NCBI RefSeq assembly: GCF_013359725.1
Contig: NZ_JABFMW010000011.1
Span: 41,062 to 105,061 of the forward strand
Origin: Pseudarthrobacter sp. C4D7
GTDB lineage: Bacteria > Actinomycetota > Actinomycetes > Actinomycetales > Micrococcaceae
Direction: 5' to 3'
DNA: 64,000 bases
The position numbers were made by a program, and so were the translations under genes. The notes beneath the pieces were generated by a model. It had not been told where the DNA came from and did no database searches. It saw only the letters and a program-made list of their open reading frames with translations. Shown here in pieces: positions 34,641 to 42,914 of this stretch. Position 1 is the first letter of the stretch; each line of letters starts with the position of its first letter.

Positions 34641-35471
34641 CTAGCCTGGCGCCCCGCCGGCCTGCCCGGGCTTCTCCGGCCACTGTCCGCGGAGGCGCAT
34701 GACGTCGCGGAGCAGGTCCGCCCGGTCCGTGACGATGCCGTCCACGCCCAATTGGAGGAGGCGGTGCATTTCGTCAGCATCGTTGATGGTCCACACGTGC
34801 ACCACAAGGTCCAGCTCATGCGCGCGCCGGATGAAGCCCGGGGTGACAACGGGAACCCGGCCATAGCGGACGGGCACCTGCAACGCCTGCACGTCCCGGA
34901 GGACTCCGCGCATCAGCCGTCGAAAAACCGGCCGGGGAAGCACAGGACCCAGCAGCGTGAACAAGGCATTCGACCCCACTCCGGCTGACGAAGCGACGGG
35001 GCGGCTGAGCAGCTTGAGTACCGCCCGACGCCGCCGGTCCGAGAAGCTGGTGACCAACACGCGGTGGTGCACCTGATGCCGCTCGATTGCCGCAGCGGTG
35101 CTTTGGACAGAGCCCCAGTCCTTGACGTCGAGGTTCAGCCGCGCCCCGGGAAGCTGGGTGACCAGTTCGTCAAACGTGGGGATGGGCTCGCGGCCGTTGA
35201 TCCGCGCCTTTGCCACATCTGCCGCCGGCAGTTCAGCCACCCGGCCCCGGCCGTCCGTGACGCGGTCCAGGGTTTCATCGTGGAACAGCAACAGCACCCC
35301 GTCCGCGGTGGTGTGCACGTCCGTTTCGAGGTAGCGGAAGCCCAGCTCGACGCCCGCCCGGAATGCGGCCATCGAGTTTTCCAGGCCGTCCGCCGAGAAT
35401 CCGCGGTGGGCCATGGCGAGGGGAAGCTGCCGCCCGTCGTCGTCAGGGTGCTCAAAGAATGGCAGGCTCAC
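34641..35471 (-). CDS. Glycerophosphodiester phosphodiesterase
   Basis: 276 residues. The GDPD TIM barrel shows AHRGFSADGLENSMAAF at the N-terminus (His-Arg and Glu catalytic area), LETDVHTTADGVLLLFHDETLDRVTDG with the metal-binding Glu/Asp/His set, and VHVWTINDADEM near the end. It hydrolyses glycerophosphodiesters to glycerol-3-phosphate and an alcohol. There is no signal peptide, so it is probably cytoplasmic. The start is GTG with TAGGCT six bases upstream and no ribosome site, fitting a leaderless transcript. It is convergent with the EAL gene. Confidence 0.93.
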   Translation of the reverse strand: MSLPFFEHPDDDGRQLPLAMAHRGFSADGLENSMAAFRAGVELGFRYLETDVHTTADGVLLLFHDETLDRVTDGRGRVAELPAADVAKARINGREPIPTFDELVTQLPGARLNLDVKDWGSVQSTAAAIERHQVHHRVLVTSFSDRRRRAVLKLLSRPVASSAGVGSNALFTLLGPVLPRPVFRRLMRGVLRDVQALQVPVRYGRVPVVTPGFIRRAHELDLVVHVWTINDADEMHRLLQLGVDGIVTDRADLLRDVMRLRGQWPEKPGQAGGAPG

Positions 35472-35513
35472 ACTGCGAGCCTACCGCTCCCCCCAGCGAG
35501 GCGGTTCCAGGGA

Positions 35514-35777
35514 TCAGTCCAGGCAGGCGGTCTCTTCGCAGGGACGGATGTCCACGCCGTCAGCGCAGTGCAGCAGGGTCCGCCCGCGGCCGCCGTCCAG
35601 GTGGACCCACACCGCCGTGTGGTCTGCCGTAATGGTGTCCACCACGCCGCCTGCCTCAAACCCGGGCGTGAACAACACCCGGACCCGGTCGCCCTGGCGC
35701 AGCTGCTTCCAGTGCGGGGCGGGCGTTGCTGTGCGCAGCGGCCCATCGGCCGCGTGCTGCCTGACGTTTCGTGCCAT
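35514..35777 (-). CDS. Small hypothetical protein, SH3-like
   Basis: 87 residues. The core (about 25-80) reads LRQGDRVRVLFTPGFEAGGVVDTITADHTAVWVHLDGG, a pattern of short strands and turns like a KOW/SH3 barrel, and two Cys residues sit near the end (HCADGVDIRPCEE). The function is unknown. The ATG at 35777 is favoured over the adjacent one at 35780 by its distance from AAGGGGG. A longer frame to 36101 has no support in its extra residues. It lies between the GDPD and HAD genes on the same strand. Confidence 0.6.
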   Translation of the reverse strand: MARNVRQHAADGPLRTATPAPHWKQLRQGDRVRVLFTPGFEAGGVVDTITADHTAVWVHLDGGRGRTLLHCADGVDIRPCEETACLD

Positions 35778-35901
35778 CATTGCCCCCTTCGAGCCGGCGG
35801 GAGGGTGCCTGCTCTCCACGCTTGACCTTACTGGCCGAAGGTAAACGCCAGGTGAGCGGAAGCTGTGAAAATGGGTGGCCGGGCTCCGAAGGGGCGGGGC
35901 G

Positions 35902-36720
35902 TCAGGAAAACTGGACGCCCAGGGAAGCAAGACGGGCCTCCAGAACCTGGGCCACGCCGTCGTCGTCAAAGTGCGGCGCCTGCTGCCCCGCCGCACGGAT
36001 GGCTTCGGGATGGCCGCTGGCCATCGCGTACCCGTGGCCTGCCCAGCGGAGCATCTCAATATCGTTGGGCATGTCGCCGAAGGCCACCACGTCAGCAGCA
36101 TCGATGCCCAGCGCGCCGGCGTATTCAGCGAGGGTGACGGCCTTGTTCACGCCCGGGCGCGAGAGTTCCAGCATGGCAACGCCCGGCGAGGAGTGGGTGG
36201 TGGCGGCCAGGTGCCCGACGGCGGGGGCCACCTCCGCGAGGAAGTCGTCCGGGGTGCCGTCGCGGAGGATGGCGAGGAACTTGACCACGCCGTCCCCGGT
36301 GGTGAGCGTGTCCTTCAGCGGCGCCGGCGTGAATTCGGCGAGCAGTTCGCTGGATTCGTTCTCGATGAAGCCCGGTTCAAGGTGGAATCCCGTGAGCGTT
36401 TCCGCGGCGAACAGCGCTGCGGGGCGGAGCGCCTTGATGATGCGGCGCGCTTCCAGCACGGCGTCGATCGAAAGCGTGCGGGCGGAAACCAGCCGGTCCG
36501 CCTCAAGATCCCAGACCACGGCACCGTTGGAGCAGATGACGCGGCCGGTGTGGCCCAGCTGTTCCTCAAGCGGGTGCAGCCAGCGGGGCGGCCGGCCGGT
36601 CACAAACACCAGTTCGACGCCGGCATCCCGGCAGGCGTGGAAAGCCCGGACAGTGCGGTCACTGATTTTTCCATCGTGTCCGAGGATTGTTCCGTCAATA
36701 TCGCTTGCTACCAGCCGCAT
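35902..36720 (-). CDS. HAD-family phosphatase (Cof type)
   Basis: 272 residues. The nucleophile motif DIDGT (Asp7, Asp9) is at the N-terminus, followed by FVTGRPPRW (motif II), a large C2-type cap domain, and GDMPNDIEML (motif IV) after a conserved Lys in the GVNKAVTL segment. It is a Mg-dependent sugar-phosphate or nucleotide phosphatase of the Cof subfamily; the substrate is unknown. It has no ribosome site and TAGACT is exactly six bases upstream of the ATG, so a leaderless mRNA is likely. It is divergent from the SOS-controlled umuDC genes. Confidence 0.92.
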   Translation of the reverse strand: MRLVASDIDGTILGHDGKISDRTVRAFHACRDAGVELVFVTGRPPRWLHPLEEQLGHTGRVICSNGAVVWDLEADRLVSARTLSIDAVLEARRIIKALRPAALFAAETLTGFHLEPGFIENESSELLAEFTPAPLKDTLTTGDGVVKFLAILRDGTPDDFLAEVAPAVGHLAATTHSSPGVAMLELSRPGVNKAVTLAEYAGALGIDAADVVAFGDMPNDIEMLRWAGHGYAMASGHPEAIRAAGQQAPHFDDDGVAQVLEARLASLGVQFS

Positions 36721-36812
36721 TCCGTAAGTCTACGTGGGGCTTTGGCCGGCGTCGCGCGCAGCTGGTCCCCGGGGACTGCCCGTTGTCAGCCCCCGGGTCT
36801 ACACTGAAACTA

Positions 36813-36828
36813 TCGAACATATTTTCGA
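36813..36828 (+). promoter_or_regulatory. LexA (SOS) box of umuDC
   Basis: TCGAAC-ATAT-TTTCGA matches the actinobacterial LexA consensus TCGAAC-N4-GTTCGA at 11 of 12 positions. It lies just after TACACT (36800-36805, a probable -10 box) and covers the expected start of transcription, 14 bp upstream of the umuD GTG. LexA binding here would repress the polymerase genes until DNA damage. Confidence 0.8.
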
Positions 36829-36841
36829 ATAAAGGTGTGTT

Positions 36842-37273
36842 GTGGGCGTTATTGTCGGTCCCCGCGTGATAGATGCGGGCGTTTCGTTGTTCTCGGTGCT
36901 GATTTCGCCGGTGGCGGTCGCGGCGGGCTTTCCGTCGCCGGCGCAGGACTACTTCGACGGCCGGATCGACCTGAACGCGCACCTGATCAAGGACATCACC
37001 AGCACCTTCGTGGTCCGCGTGACGGGCGATTCCATGGAGGGCGCAGGCATCAGCGATGGAGACGAATTGATCGTCAACCGGGCCCTGGAACCAGTGGACG
37101 GGTCCGTGGTGATTGCGGTGCTGGACGGGGAGCTTACCGTCAAGCGCCTCCGCATCACCCGGTCCGGCGTGGTGCTGCAGACCGAGAACCCCAAGTACGC
37201 GGACATCCACGTCCCTACTTTGTCCGAACTGACCATCTGGGGCGTTGCCACCAGATGCCTGCACCACGTCTAG
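36842..37273 (+). CDS. umuD: UmuD-like S24 peptidase of an SOS polymerase pair
   Basis: 143 residues, normal for UmuD. It is a LexA-fold self-cleaving peptidase: the scissile site is Ala28-Gly29 (VAAGFPSPAQDY), the nucleophile is Ser64 (GDSMEGAG) and the general base is Lys101 (ELTVKRLRI). Cleavage, stimulated by RecA filaments, would activate the partner polymerase. The GTG at 36842 follows AAAGG. The gene starts 14 bp after the SOS box and is separated from umuC by eight bases, so the two form one damage-inducible operon. There is no DNA-binding domain, so it is not LexA itself. Confidence 0.92.
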   Translation: MGVIVGPRVIDAGVSLFSVLISPVAVAAGFPSPAQDYFDGRIDLNAHLIKDITSTFVVRVTGDSMEGAGISDGDELIVNRALEPVDGSVVIAVLDGELTVKRLRITRSGVVLQTENPKYADIHVPTLSELTIWGVATRCLHHV

Positions 37274-37281
37274 GGGGTCCG

Positions 37282-38580
37282 GTGCCCAAGGCTGTCCCCA
37301 TGCGGCAGATGCCGCAGATCGCGCACGTGGACGTCAATTGCTTCTACGCCTCCGCGGAACGGGCGTTCGACCCCTCGCTGGAGGGACGCCCGCTGGTGGT
37401 GCTCTCCAACAATGACGGTTGCGCGGTGACCCGCTCCCCGGAAGCGAAGGCGCTGGGCATCGCCACCGGTGAACCGTGGTTCAAGCTCACTCCGAGGGCC
37501 AAGGAGTGGGGGCTGGTGGCAAAATCCAGCAACTATGAGCTGTACGGCGATATCAGCTCCCGGGTGATGGAGCTGCTGGGCAGGTATTCGGCCTGGCTTG
37601 AGGTGTACAGCATTGATGAGGCGTTTCTGGGCGTGAAGGGCTCCCCCGAGGATCTGCTGTCCCTGGGCCGCAGAATAAAGGAGTCCGTCCGGCGGCATGT
37701 GGGGGTTCCCGTGTGCGTGGGCATCGCCCCCACCAAGACCCTGGCAAAACTGTGCAACAAATGGGCCAAAAACAATCCCGGCTTTGGCGGCGTCTGCCTG
37801 TGGGCCGCCGTTCCGGCCGGGATGCGCCAGACCCTGATGGCACGGCTGCCCGTGGAGGAGATCTGGGGCATTGCCGGCCGCCTGACGAAGCGGCTCAATG
37901 TGCTGGGAATCTTCACTGTTTTGGACCTCGTCATGGCCGATCCGGTGATGATCAGGGACAAGTTTTCGGTGGTGCTGATGCGCACGGTCCTGGAACTGCG
38001 GGGGACCCCGTGCATTCCCATGGAGGAAGAGCGCATCGGCCGCGACCAGCTCATCTTTTCCCGCTCGTTCGCCACCCCAGTGACCAGCGCCGCCGGGCTC
38101 AGGGAGGTGCTCAGCGTCTACGCCCAGCAGGCGGCCGCAAGGCTCTCCAAGCACCGGCTGCAGGCAAAGGTCCTCACCGCGTTTGCTGCCACGTCCCCCT
38201 TCCGGGACCAGGAACAGGCCTACCCCTCCGTGTGCGTCCGGCTGCCGATGCCCACCGCGGATCCGTTGCTGCTCACCAGGGCGGCGCACGCATTGCTCCC
38301 CAATGCCCGGGACGGGCTCCGCTACGCCAAGGCGGGCCTGATGCTCACCGACCTGCGGCCCACGGGGAACCAGCCCCCGCTGGAGCCCTTCGAGAACCGG
38401 CACGAGGAACGCGGCATCGGGCCACTGCTCGAGGACGTGAGCCGCCGCTTCGGGAGGGGAACCATCGGGCTGGGGCACGCAGGGATCAGGTCCGGCCTGG
38501 ACTGGACCATGAAACGCGGCATGCGCTCGCCCCGCTATACGACGGACTGGGACGAGCTCCCCGTGGTCAAAGCCGCGTGA
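37282..38580 (+). CDS. umuC: Y-family DNA polymerase V subunit UmuC
   Basis: 432 residues from a GTG with an AGGGGG site; internal ATG codons at 37300 and 37309 are alternatives. Catalytic motifs are HVDVNCFYASAERAFDP with NNDGCAVTRSPEAKALGI (finger region) and YSIDEAFLGV (the second Asp-Glu pair). A VGIAPTKTLAKLCNKWAK segment and little-finger domain follow. It performs error-prone translesion synthesis together with UmuD'. The long in-frame extension to 36835 lies in the umuD gene and is not used. Co-regulated with umuD by the SOS box upstream. Confidence 0.94.
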   Translation: MPKAVPMRQMPQIAHVDVNCFYASAERAFDPSLEGRPLVVLSNNDGCAVTRSPEAKALGIATGEPWFKLTPRAKEWGLVAKSSNYELYGDISSRVMELLGRYSAWLEVYSIDEAFLGVKGSPEDLLSLGRRIKESVRRHVGVPVCVGIAPTKTLAKLCNKWAKNNPGFGGVCLWAAVPAGMRQTLMARLPVEEIWGIAGRLTKRLNVLGIFTVLDLVMADPVMIRDKFSVVLMRTVLELRGTPCIPMEEERIGRDQLIFSRSFATPVTSAAGLREVLSVYAQQAAARLSKHRLQAKVLTAFAATSPFRDQEQAYPSVCVRLPMPTADPLLLTRAAHALLPNARDGLRYAKAGLMLTDLRPTGNQPPLEPFENRHEERGIGPLLEDVSRRFGRGTIGLGHAGIRSGLDWTMKRGMRSPRYTTDWDELPVVKAA

Positions 38581-38589
38581 GGCGCCCCC

Positions 38590-38626
38590 CCTGGCGGACG
38601 GGCGGGCTGGGACGGCCCGCGCCAGG
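38590..38626 (+). terminator. Hairpin after umuC
   Basis: Outer arms CCTGGCG (38590-38596) and CGCCAGG (38620-38626) and inner arms CGGGC (38599-38603) and GCCCG (38615-38619) form a bulged stem 10 bp after the umuC stop. No T run follows. Confidence 0.5.
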
Positions 38627-38698
38627 CTGGCGGGACGGCTCCATCCAGGGGACACTTCAGGAAACCGATGAGCGCAGCGCCAGCAGCAAGGACATCCC

Positions 38699-39568
38699 AT
38701 GACCGACGAACAAAGCACCAGCCACGCCAACCGAGTAGTCCTGATCACCGGAACCTCCACCGGGATCGGGCTCGCAACGGCCATCGAGACCGCCCGCGCG
38801 GGCTGGACCACCATCGCCAGCATGCGCGATGTGGCCCGCGCCGATGCCCTGCGCACCGCAGCCGGGGAAGCCGGAGTGAGCCTGGACATCCGCCCACTCG
38901 ATGTCACTGACGCTGCAGCCATAGAGCGGGAAGTGGCCTACTGCCGCGACACGTACGGCAGGCTCGATGCGCTGCTCAACAATGCCGGCTCCGCGGCGGT
39001 GGGCACCCTGGAAATGCTCGCCGTCGAGGACTTCCGCAGCGCCATGGAAGTGAATTTCTTCGGCGTTGTGGCGCTCACCCGAGCCGCCATGCCGCTGCTG
39101 CGGGAAAGCCATGGACGCGTCATCACCATCAGCTCCGTGGGTGGCGTGGTGGGCCAGCCCTTCAATGAAGCCTATTGCGCCGCCAAGTTCGCCGTCGAAG
39201 GGTTCCTGGAAAGCCTTCAACCCGTGGCAAAGACCGTGGGCGTGGGCGTCCACGTCATCGAACCCGGTGCCGTGGCGAGCAACTTCGTCGCCAACGCGGG
39301 AATCGATGCGGGCGCACTCGTGGCATCTGCCGGACCATACGGTCCTGCCATTTCCGCATACCTGGCCCGGACCAGCCGGCAGTTTGCCAGCAGCAGCGCC
39401 CAGGAACCGGCGGAGGTTGCCGCCGTCGTGCTGGCCACTCTTGAGGACAGCAACCCTGATTTCCGGATCCAGACGTCGCCGTGGGCGCACGATTTTGTCC
39501 GGACCAAGCTGGGCGACCTGGACGGAAGCCGGGTGACCGGCCTTACCGCGGGCTGGGTGGAAGGCTGA
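38699..39568 (+). CDS. Short-chain dehydrogenase/reductase
   Basis: 289 residues. The NAD(P) motif ITGTSTGIGLATA, NNAGSAAVG, the catalytic Ser (ITISSVGGVVGQP) and YCAAKFAVEG with Tyr and Lys are intact. It belongs to the classical SDR family, with similarity in layout to oxidoreductases that act on steroids or short-chain ketones (VHVIEPGAVASNFV). The substrate is unknown. An AAGGA site lies before the ATG. It stands alone, downstream of umuC and upstream of an orphan binding protein. Confidence 0.88.
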   Translation: MTDEQSTSHANRVVLITGTSTGIGLATAIETARAGWTTIASMRDVARADALRTAAGEAGVSLDIRPLDVTDAAAIEREVAYCRDTYGRLDALLNNAGSAAVGTLEMLAVEDFRSAMEVNFFGVVALTRAAMPLLRESHGRVITISSVGGVVGQPFNEAYCAAKFAVEGFLESLQPVAKTVGVGVHVIEPGAVASNFVANAGIDAGALVASAGPYGPAISAYLARTSRQFASSSAQEPAEVAAVVLATLEDSNPDFRIQTSPWAHDFVRTKLGDLDGSRVTGLTAGWVEG

Positions 39569-39722
39569 CTCTGCGCAAGACGCCGGATGACGGTTCCTGA
39601 CGCCGCGCTACGGCGCGTTGAGCGTTCGCGTCGCCGCGTGAACGCCCGCTACGGGATTGATTGTGGGGCAGCTGGGCGCTCCGTAATCTCGTTTCAGCAT
39701 CCGCCCCAGCAAAGGATTTTCC

Positions 39723-40901
39723 ATGGCAAACCAGCAGGACAAGACCCCAGGGACCCAGCCCGGGTCCACCCGCATCGTCGCAGGCCAGTCAGCCAGGCCC
39801 AAACGCCCGGTGGGCCTGAAGATCGGCATCGCGGCCGCCGTCCTGGCCCTCATCGGCGGGGGTGCCGCCGTCGCGTCCGCCGTGTCCAGCGGTGCACCGG
39901 CAGCCGCACCGGAAGCTGCCCCGTCCGGCAGCCCCGCCGCGGAACTGAAGCTCGGCTATTTTGGAAACGTCACGCATGCCCCGGCCCTGGTAGGCGTCAG
40001 CAAAGGCTTCATCGCTGATGAACTGGGCAGCACCAAGCTCACCACCCAGGTGTTCAACGCCGGCCCGGCAGCCATCGAAGCCCTGAATGCCGGGGCCATC
40101 GACGCCACCTACATTGGCCCGAACCCTGCCATCAACTCCTACGTCAAGAGCCAGGGCCAGTCGATCAACATCATCGCCGGCGCCGCCGCGGGCGGGGCGC
40201 AGCTGGTGGTCAGGCCGGACATCAACTCCGCCGCCGACCTCAAGGGCAGGACGCTCGCCTCCCCGCAGCTCGGCGGCACCCAGGATGTGGCCCTGCGCGC
40301 CTGGCTCTCATCCCAGGGGTACAAGACCACCGTGGACGGCGGCGGTGACGTGGCCATCAATCCCACCGAGAATGCCCAGACCCTCAAGCTGTTCCAGGAC
40401 GGGAAGCTCGACGGCGCGTGGTTGCCTGAACCCTGGGCGTCACGCCTGGCGCTGGATGCCGGCGCGAAGGTGCTGGTGGATGAAAAGGACCTCTGGGACG
40501 GCTCACTGTCCGGCAAGCCGGGCGAGTTCCCCACCACCATCCTGATCGTGAACCAGAAGTTCGCGGCGGAGCATCCGGATACCGTCAAAGCCTTGCTGCG
40601 GAGCCACGTGAAATCGGTTGAGTGGCTCAACAGCGCCTCCGCCGGCGACAAGGCAGGCGTCATCAACGCAGCCCTCAAGGAGGCGGCCGGCGCCGAGCTG
40701 AAAGCGGATGTGATCGACCGCTCCTTGAAGAACATCGTCTTCACCGTCGACCCGCTGGCCGGAACGTACCAGAAGCTCCTGGCCGACGGCGTCACCGCAG
40801 GCACCACCAAGCAGGCCGACATCAACGGCATCTTTGACCTGCGCGCCCTGAACAGCGTTTCCACCGCAAAGACCTCAGCCGCGGGCCTCGGCAAGGAGTG
40901 A
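39723..40901 (+). CDS. Orphan NitT/TauT-type ABC substrate-binding protein
   Basis: 392 residues. A polar N-terminus of 30 residues, a hydrophobic helix (KIGIAAAVLALIGGGAAVASA) and an Ala/Pro linker precede a type-2 periplasmic-binding fold of the aliphatic sulfonate, nitrate or taurine group: LGYFGNVTHAPALVGVSKGF, NAGPAAIEALNAGAIDATYIGPNPAI, and GAWLPEPWASRL. The long cytoplasmic leader and absence of a lipobox suggest a signal-anchored protein. No permease or ATPase is adjacent, so it is an orphan subunit. It may serve a transporter elsewhere or act as a sensor. AAAGGA precedes the ATG. Confidence 0.85.
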   Translation: MANQQDKTPGTQPGSTRIVAGQSARPKRPVGLKIGIAAAVLALIGGGAAVASAVSSGAPAAAPEAAPSGSPAAELKLGYFGNVTHAPALVGVSKGFIADELGSTKLTTQVFNAGPAAIEALNAGAIDATYIGPNPAINSYVKSQGQSINIIAGAAAGGAQLVVRPDINSAADLKGRTLASPQLGGTQDVALRAWLSSQGYKTTVDGGGDVAINPTENAQTLKLFQDGKLDGAWLPEPWASRLALDAGAKVLVDEKDLWDGSLSGKPGEFPTTILIVNQKFAAEHPDTVKALLRSHVKSVEWLNSASAGDKAGVINAALKEAAGAELKADVIDRSLKNIVFTVDPLAGTYQKLLADGVTAGTTKQADINGIFDLRALNSVSTAKTSAAGLGKE

Positions 40902-40958
40902 GAACCCCATCGCCTTTACTGCCCACTCACTGAGAGTGAACGCTCAAGACTCCTGCAG

Positions 40959-41900
40959 CTACTGACCCAAGGAATGCAGCTCCTCCCGCGTCGGCGGGTT
41001 GGCGCCCGGGCGGGAAACCGTGACGGCAGCAGCGCGGGCGGCATGGGCCAGAAGTTCCGCCAGCCCCTCAGCGGGAAGGTCCCGCAGGTCCTGCCGGTTC
41101 TGGGCCCCGTCAAGCTCCCGGTCCACCAGGCCGGACAGCAGCGCCGCCATGAACGAATCCCCGGCGCCCACGGTGTCCGCAACGTCCACCTTCGGCGCGG
41201 GCACGGACGTTTCCCCGGAACGGCACGCGCCCCACGGGCCGTCCGCGCCGCGGGTCACCACCACCATCGCCGGCCCTTCCTCACCGCCGAGCGCCAGCCA
41301 CTTGCGTGCCGAATCCAGCACGTCCTGCCCGGGATAAAGCCAGGCGAGGTCCTCGTCGGAGGCCTTGACCACATCGGAGAGCGCCACGAATTTCTCCGTC
41401 TGCCGCCGGGCATAGTCCACATCCGTGATGATGCTGGGCCGGCAGTTGGGGTCGAAGCTGATGGTGGCCGAGGGATGGGCATGTTCGACGGCGGCCAGCA
41501 CGTCGGTGGCCCCCGGCGCCAGCATCGTGGCGATGGAGCCGGTGTGCAGCAGGGTGGTGCCCTGCAGCATGAAGCCGAGCCGGTCGCCGATGCCGGGGAG
41601 CTCCCAGGCGAGGTCGAACGTGTAGGTGGCGGCGCCGTCGTCGTCAATCAATGCCGTGGCCACGCTGGTGGGCAACTCGTCCGGGGGCAGCGGCAGCATG
41701 ACCGAACTGGCCCGCAGGTGCGCCGCCACGGAGTCGCCGTAGGCGTCCCGGCCGTAACGGCCGATGAACTGCACCGGATGGTCAAGCCGGGCCAGGCCCA
41801 CCGCGACATTCAGGGGACTTCCGCCCACATGGGCCTCAATTCCGGAAGCGCGCTGGACAACGTCAACAAGGCCTTCGCCGATCACTGTGAGCATGGTCAT
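40959..41900 (-). CDS. PfkB-family carbohydrate kinase
   Basis: 313 residues. The PfkB fold shows VGGSPLNVAVGLARL near residue 26 and the catalytic ATP/sugar motif DTVGAGDSFMAALLSG. It should phosphorylate a sugar such as fructose or a 2-keto-sugar acid, and the overall sequence resembles fructokinases, but the substrate is not certain. An ATG two codons downstream is also a possible start. No operon partner is clear; the next gene on the same strand begins at 42728, 36 bp upstream, so co-transcription with the alpha/beta hydrolase is possible. Confidence 0.85.
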   Translation of the reverse strand: MTMLTVIGEGLVDVVQRASGIEAHVGGSPLNVAVGLARLDHPVQFIGRYGRDAYGDSVAAHLRASSVMLPLPPDELPTSVATALIDDDGAATYTFDLAWELPGIGDRLGFMLQGTTLLHTGSIATMLAPGATDVLAAVEHAHPSATISFDPNCRPSIITDVDYARRQTEKFVALSDVVKASDEDLAWLYPGQDVLDSARKWLALGGEEGPAMVVVTRGADGPWGACRSGETSVPAPKVDVADTVGAGDSFMAALLSGLVDRELDGAQNRQDLRDLPAEGLAELLAHAARAAAVTVSRPGANPPTREELHSLGQ

Positions 41901-41936
41901 ACTCTGCCAGAAAGAGGCCTGCGTCAGCAGTTCGTG

Positions 41937-42728
41937 TCAGCCGAGCAGCTTTCCAACCAGTTCGCGGCACGTCACATATGCTTCTGCGGCGGGATCGATC
42001 AGCGCGAAGTGGTCGCCCGGTACGCTCACCAGCTGCGCCGGGGCGGGCCCGGAACGGCTGGCCTCGACGTACGTTGTGGACATGGCAAGGGGAACATCCG
42101 CATCTTCGGTCGCGTGGACGGCGTAGACGGGAACCTCCAGGGGCAGCGCGGCCATGGGATCGGCCGTGCGGTGGCGTCCGGGGAAGTCCGACGACGGCCC
42201 GCCCAGCAGGTTGCCCACCGCGCCGTTGCTGAGGCCCAGCCTTTCGGCTTCGGCCAGGTTCAGCACGCCGGACTGGCTGACCACTCCGGTGAGGCGGACG
42301 CCGTCGTTAGCGTTTTTAACCTGGCAGGCTTCCGCACCCAACCCAGCCAGCCGGTCCCGGCCCGCAGCCCATACCGCCAAGTGGCCGCCGGCGGAATGGC
42401 CGAGCGCCACCACCCTGCCAAGGTCCAGCGAGTAGGGCCCTGCGAGTGCGGCAAGCGTGTCGATGCCTGCCAGGATGTCCTGGAAGGTGCCCGGCCAGCC
42501 GCCGCCATTGCCGGCGCGGCGGTACTCCAGGTTCCAGGCGGCCATGCCGTGCCCGGCCAGGTCCTTCGCCAGCGGCTCACCCAGATCGGCGCCGTACGTG
42601 GAGCGCCAGTAGCCGCCGTGGATCACCACCACCACGCCCCGGTGCGTGCCGCCCGCAGGAAGATCCGGCAGGAAGAGCTCCCCCCACTGGCTGGGGTCCG
42701 GGCCATAGGAATAGCGGTGGCGTTGCAT
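41937..42728 (-). CDS. Alpha/beta hydrolase (HGGYW group)
   Basis: 263 residues from the ATG at 42728. The oxyanion motif HGGYW (37-41) and nucleophile elbow GHSAGGH identify the alpha/beta hydrolase subgroup that includes kynurenine formamidase-like and esterase-like proteins. A catalytic Asp (VHATEDADVPLAM) and His (GDHFALID) are visible. It is cytoplasmic. The ATG was chosen because TAGTGT lies seven bases upstream with no ribosome site, as in leaderless genes, and because the longer frame adds atypical residues. No other kynurenine pathway gene is nearby. Confidence 0.83.
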   Translation of the reverse strand: MQRHRYSYGPDPSQWGELFLPDLPAGGTHRGVVVVIHGGYWRSTYGADLGEPLAKDLAGHGMAAWNLEYRRAGNGGGWPGTFQDILAGIDTLAALAGPYSLDLGRVVALGHSAGGHLAVWAAGRDRLAGLGAEACQVKNANDGVRLTGVVSQSGVLNLAEAERLGLSNGAVGNLLGGPSSDFPGRHRTADPMAALPLEVPVYAVHATEDADVPLAMSTTYVEASRSGPAPAQLVSVPGDHFALIDPAAEAYVTCRELVGKLLG

Positions 42729-42914
42729 CCTGCCGACACTACCGGTCCTATCCAAGGCCAGGGCATCAAACTGGCCCACTTTCGGGTGGCCAACGGCGGC
42801 GCGTCCACCGTTTTGCGCGCCCCGGCCCGCCATAACCGGGCCAGTGTGCGAGCTTTTTTGGCCATCCCCGGCGCCTGACGTTTAGCCGGCAGCCGTTGTG
42901 GGCACGGTCCTGGA

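Noticed and set aside
36724..36733. Possible third copy of the GTAAGT/ACTTAC palindrome (GTAAGTCTAC)
   Set aside because: Only one arm is present. The sequence is better explained as the TAGACT -10 box of the HAD gene.
40974..42878. 634-residue plus-strand frame opposite the PfkB kinase and alpha/beta hydrolase
   Set aside because: Antisense frame. Both minus-strand genes have intact signature motifs.
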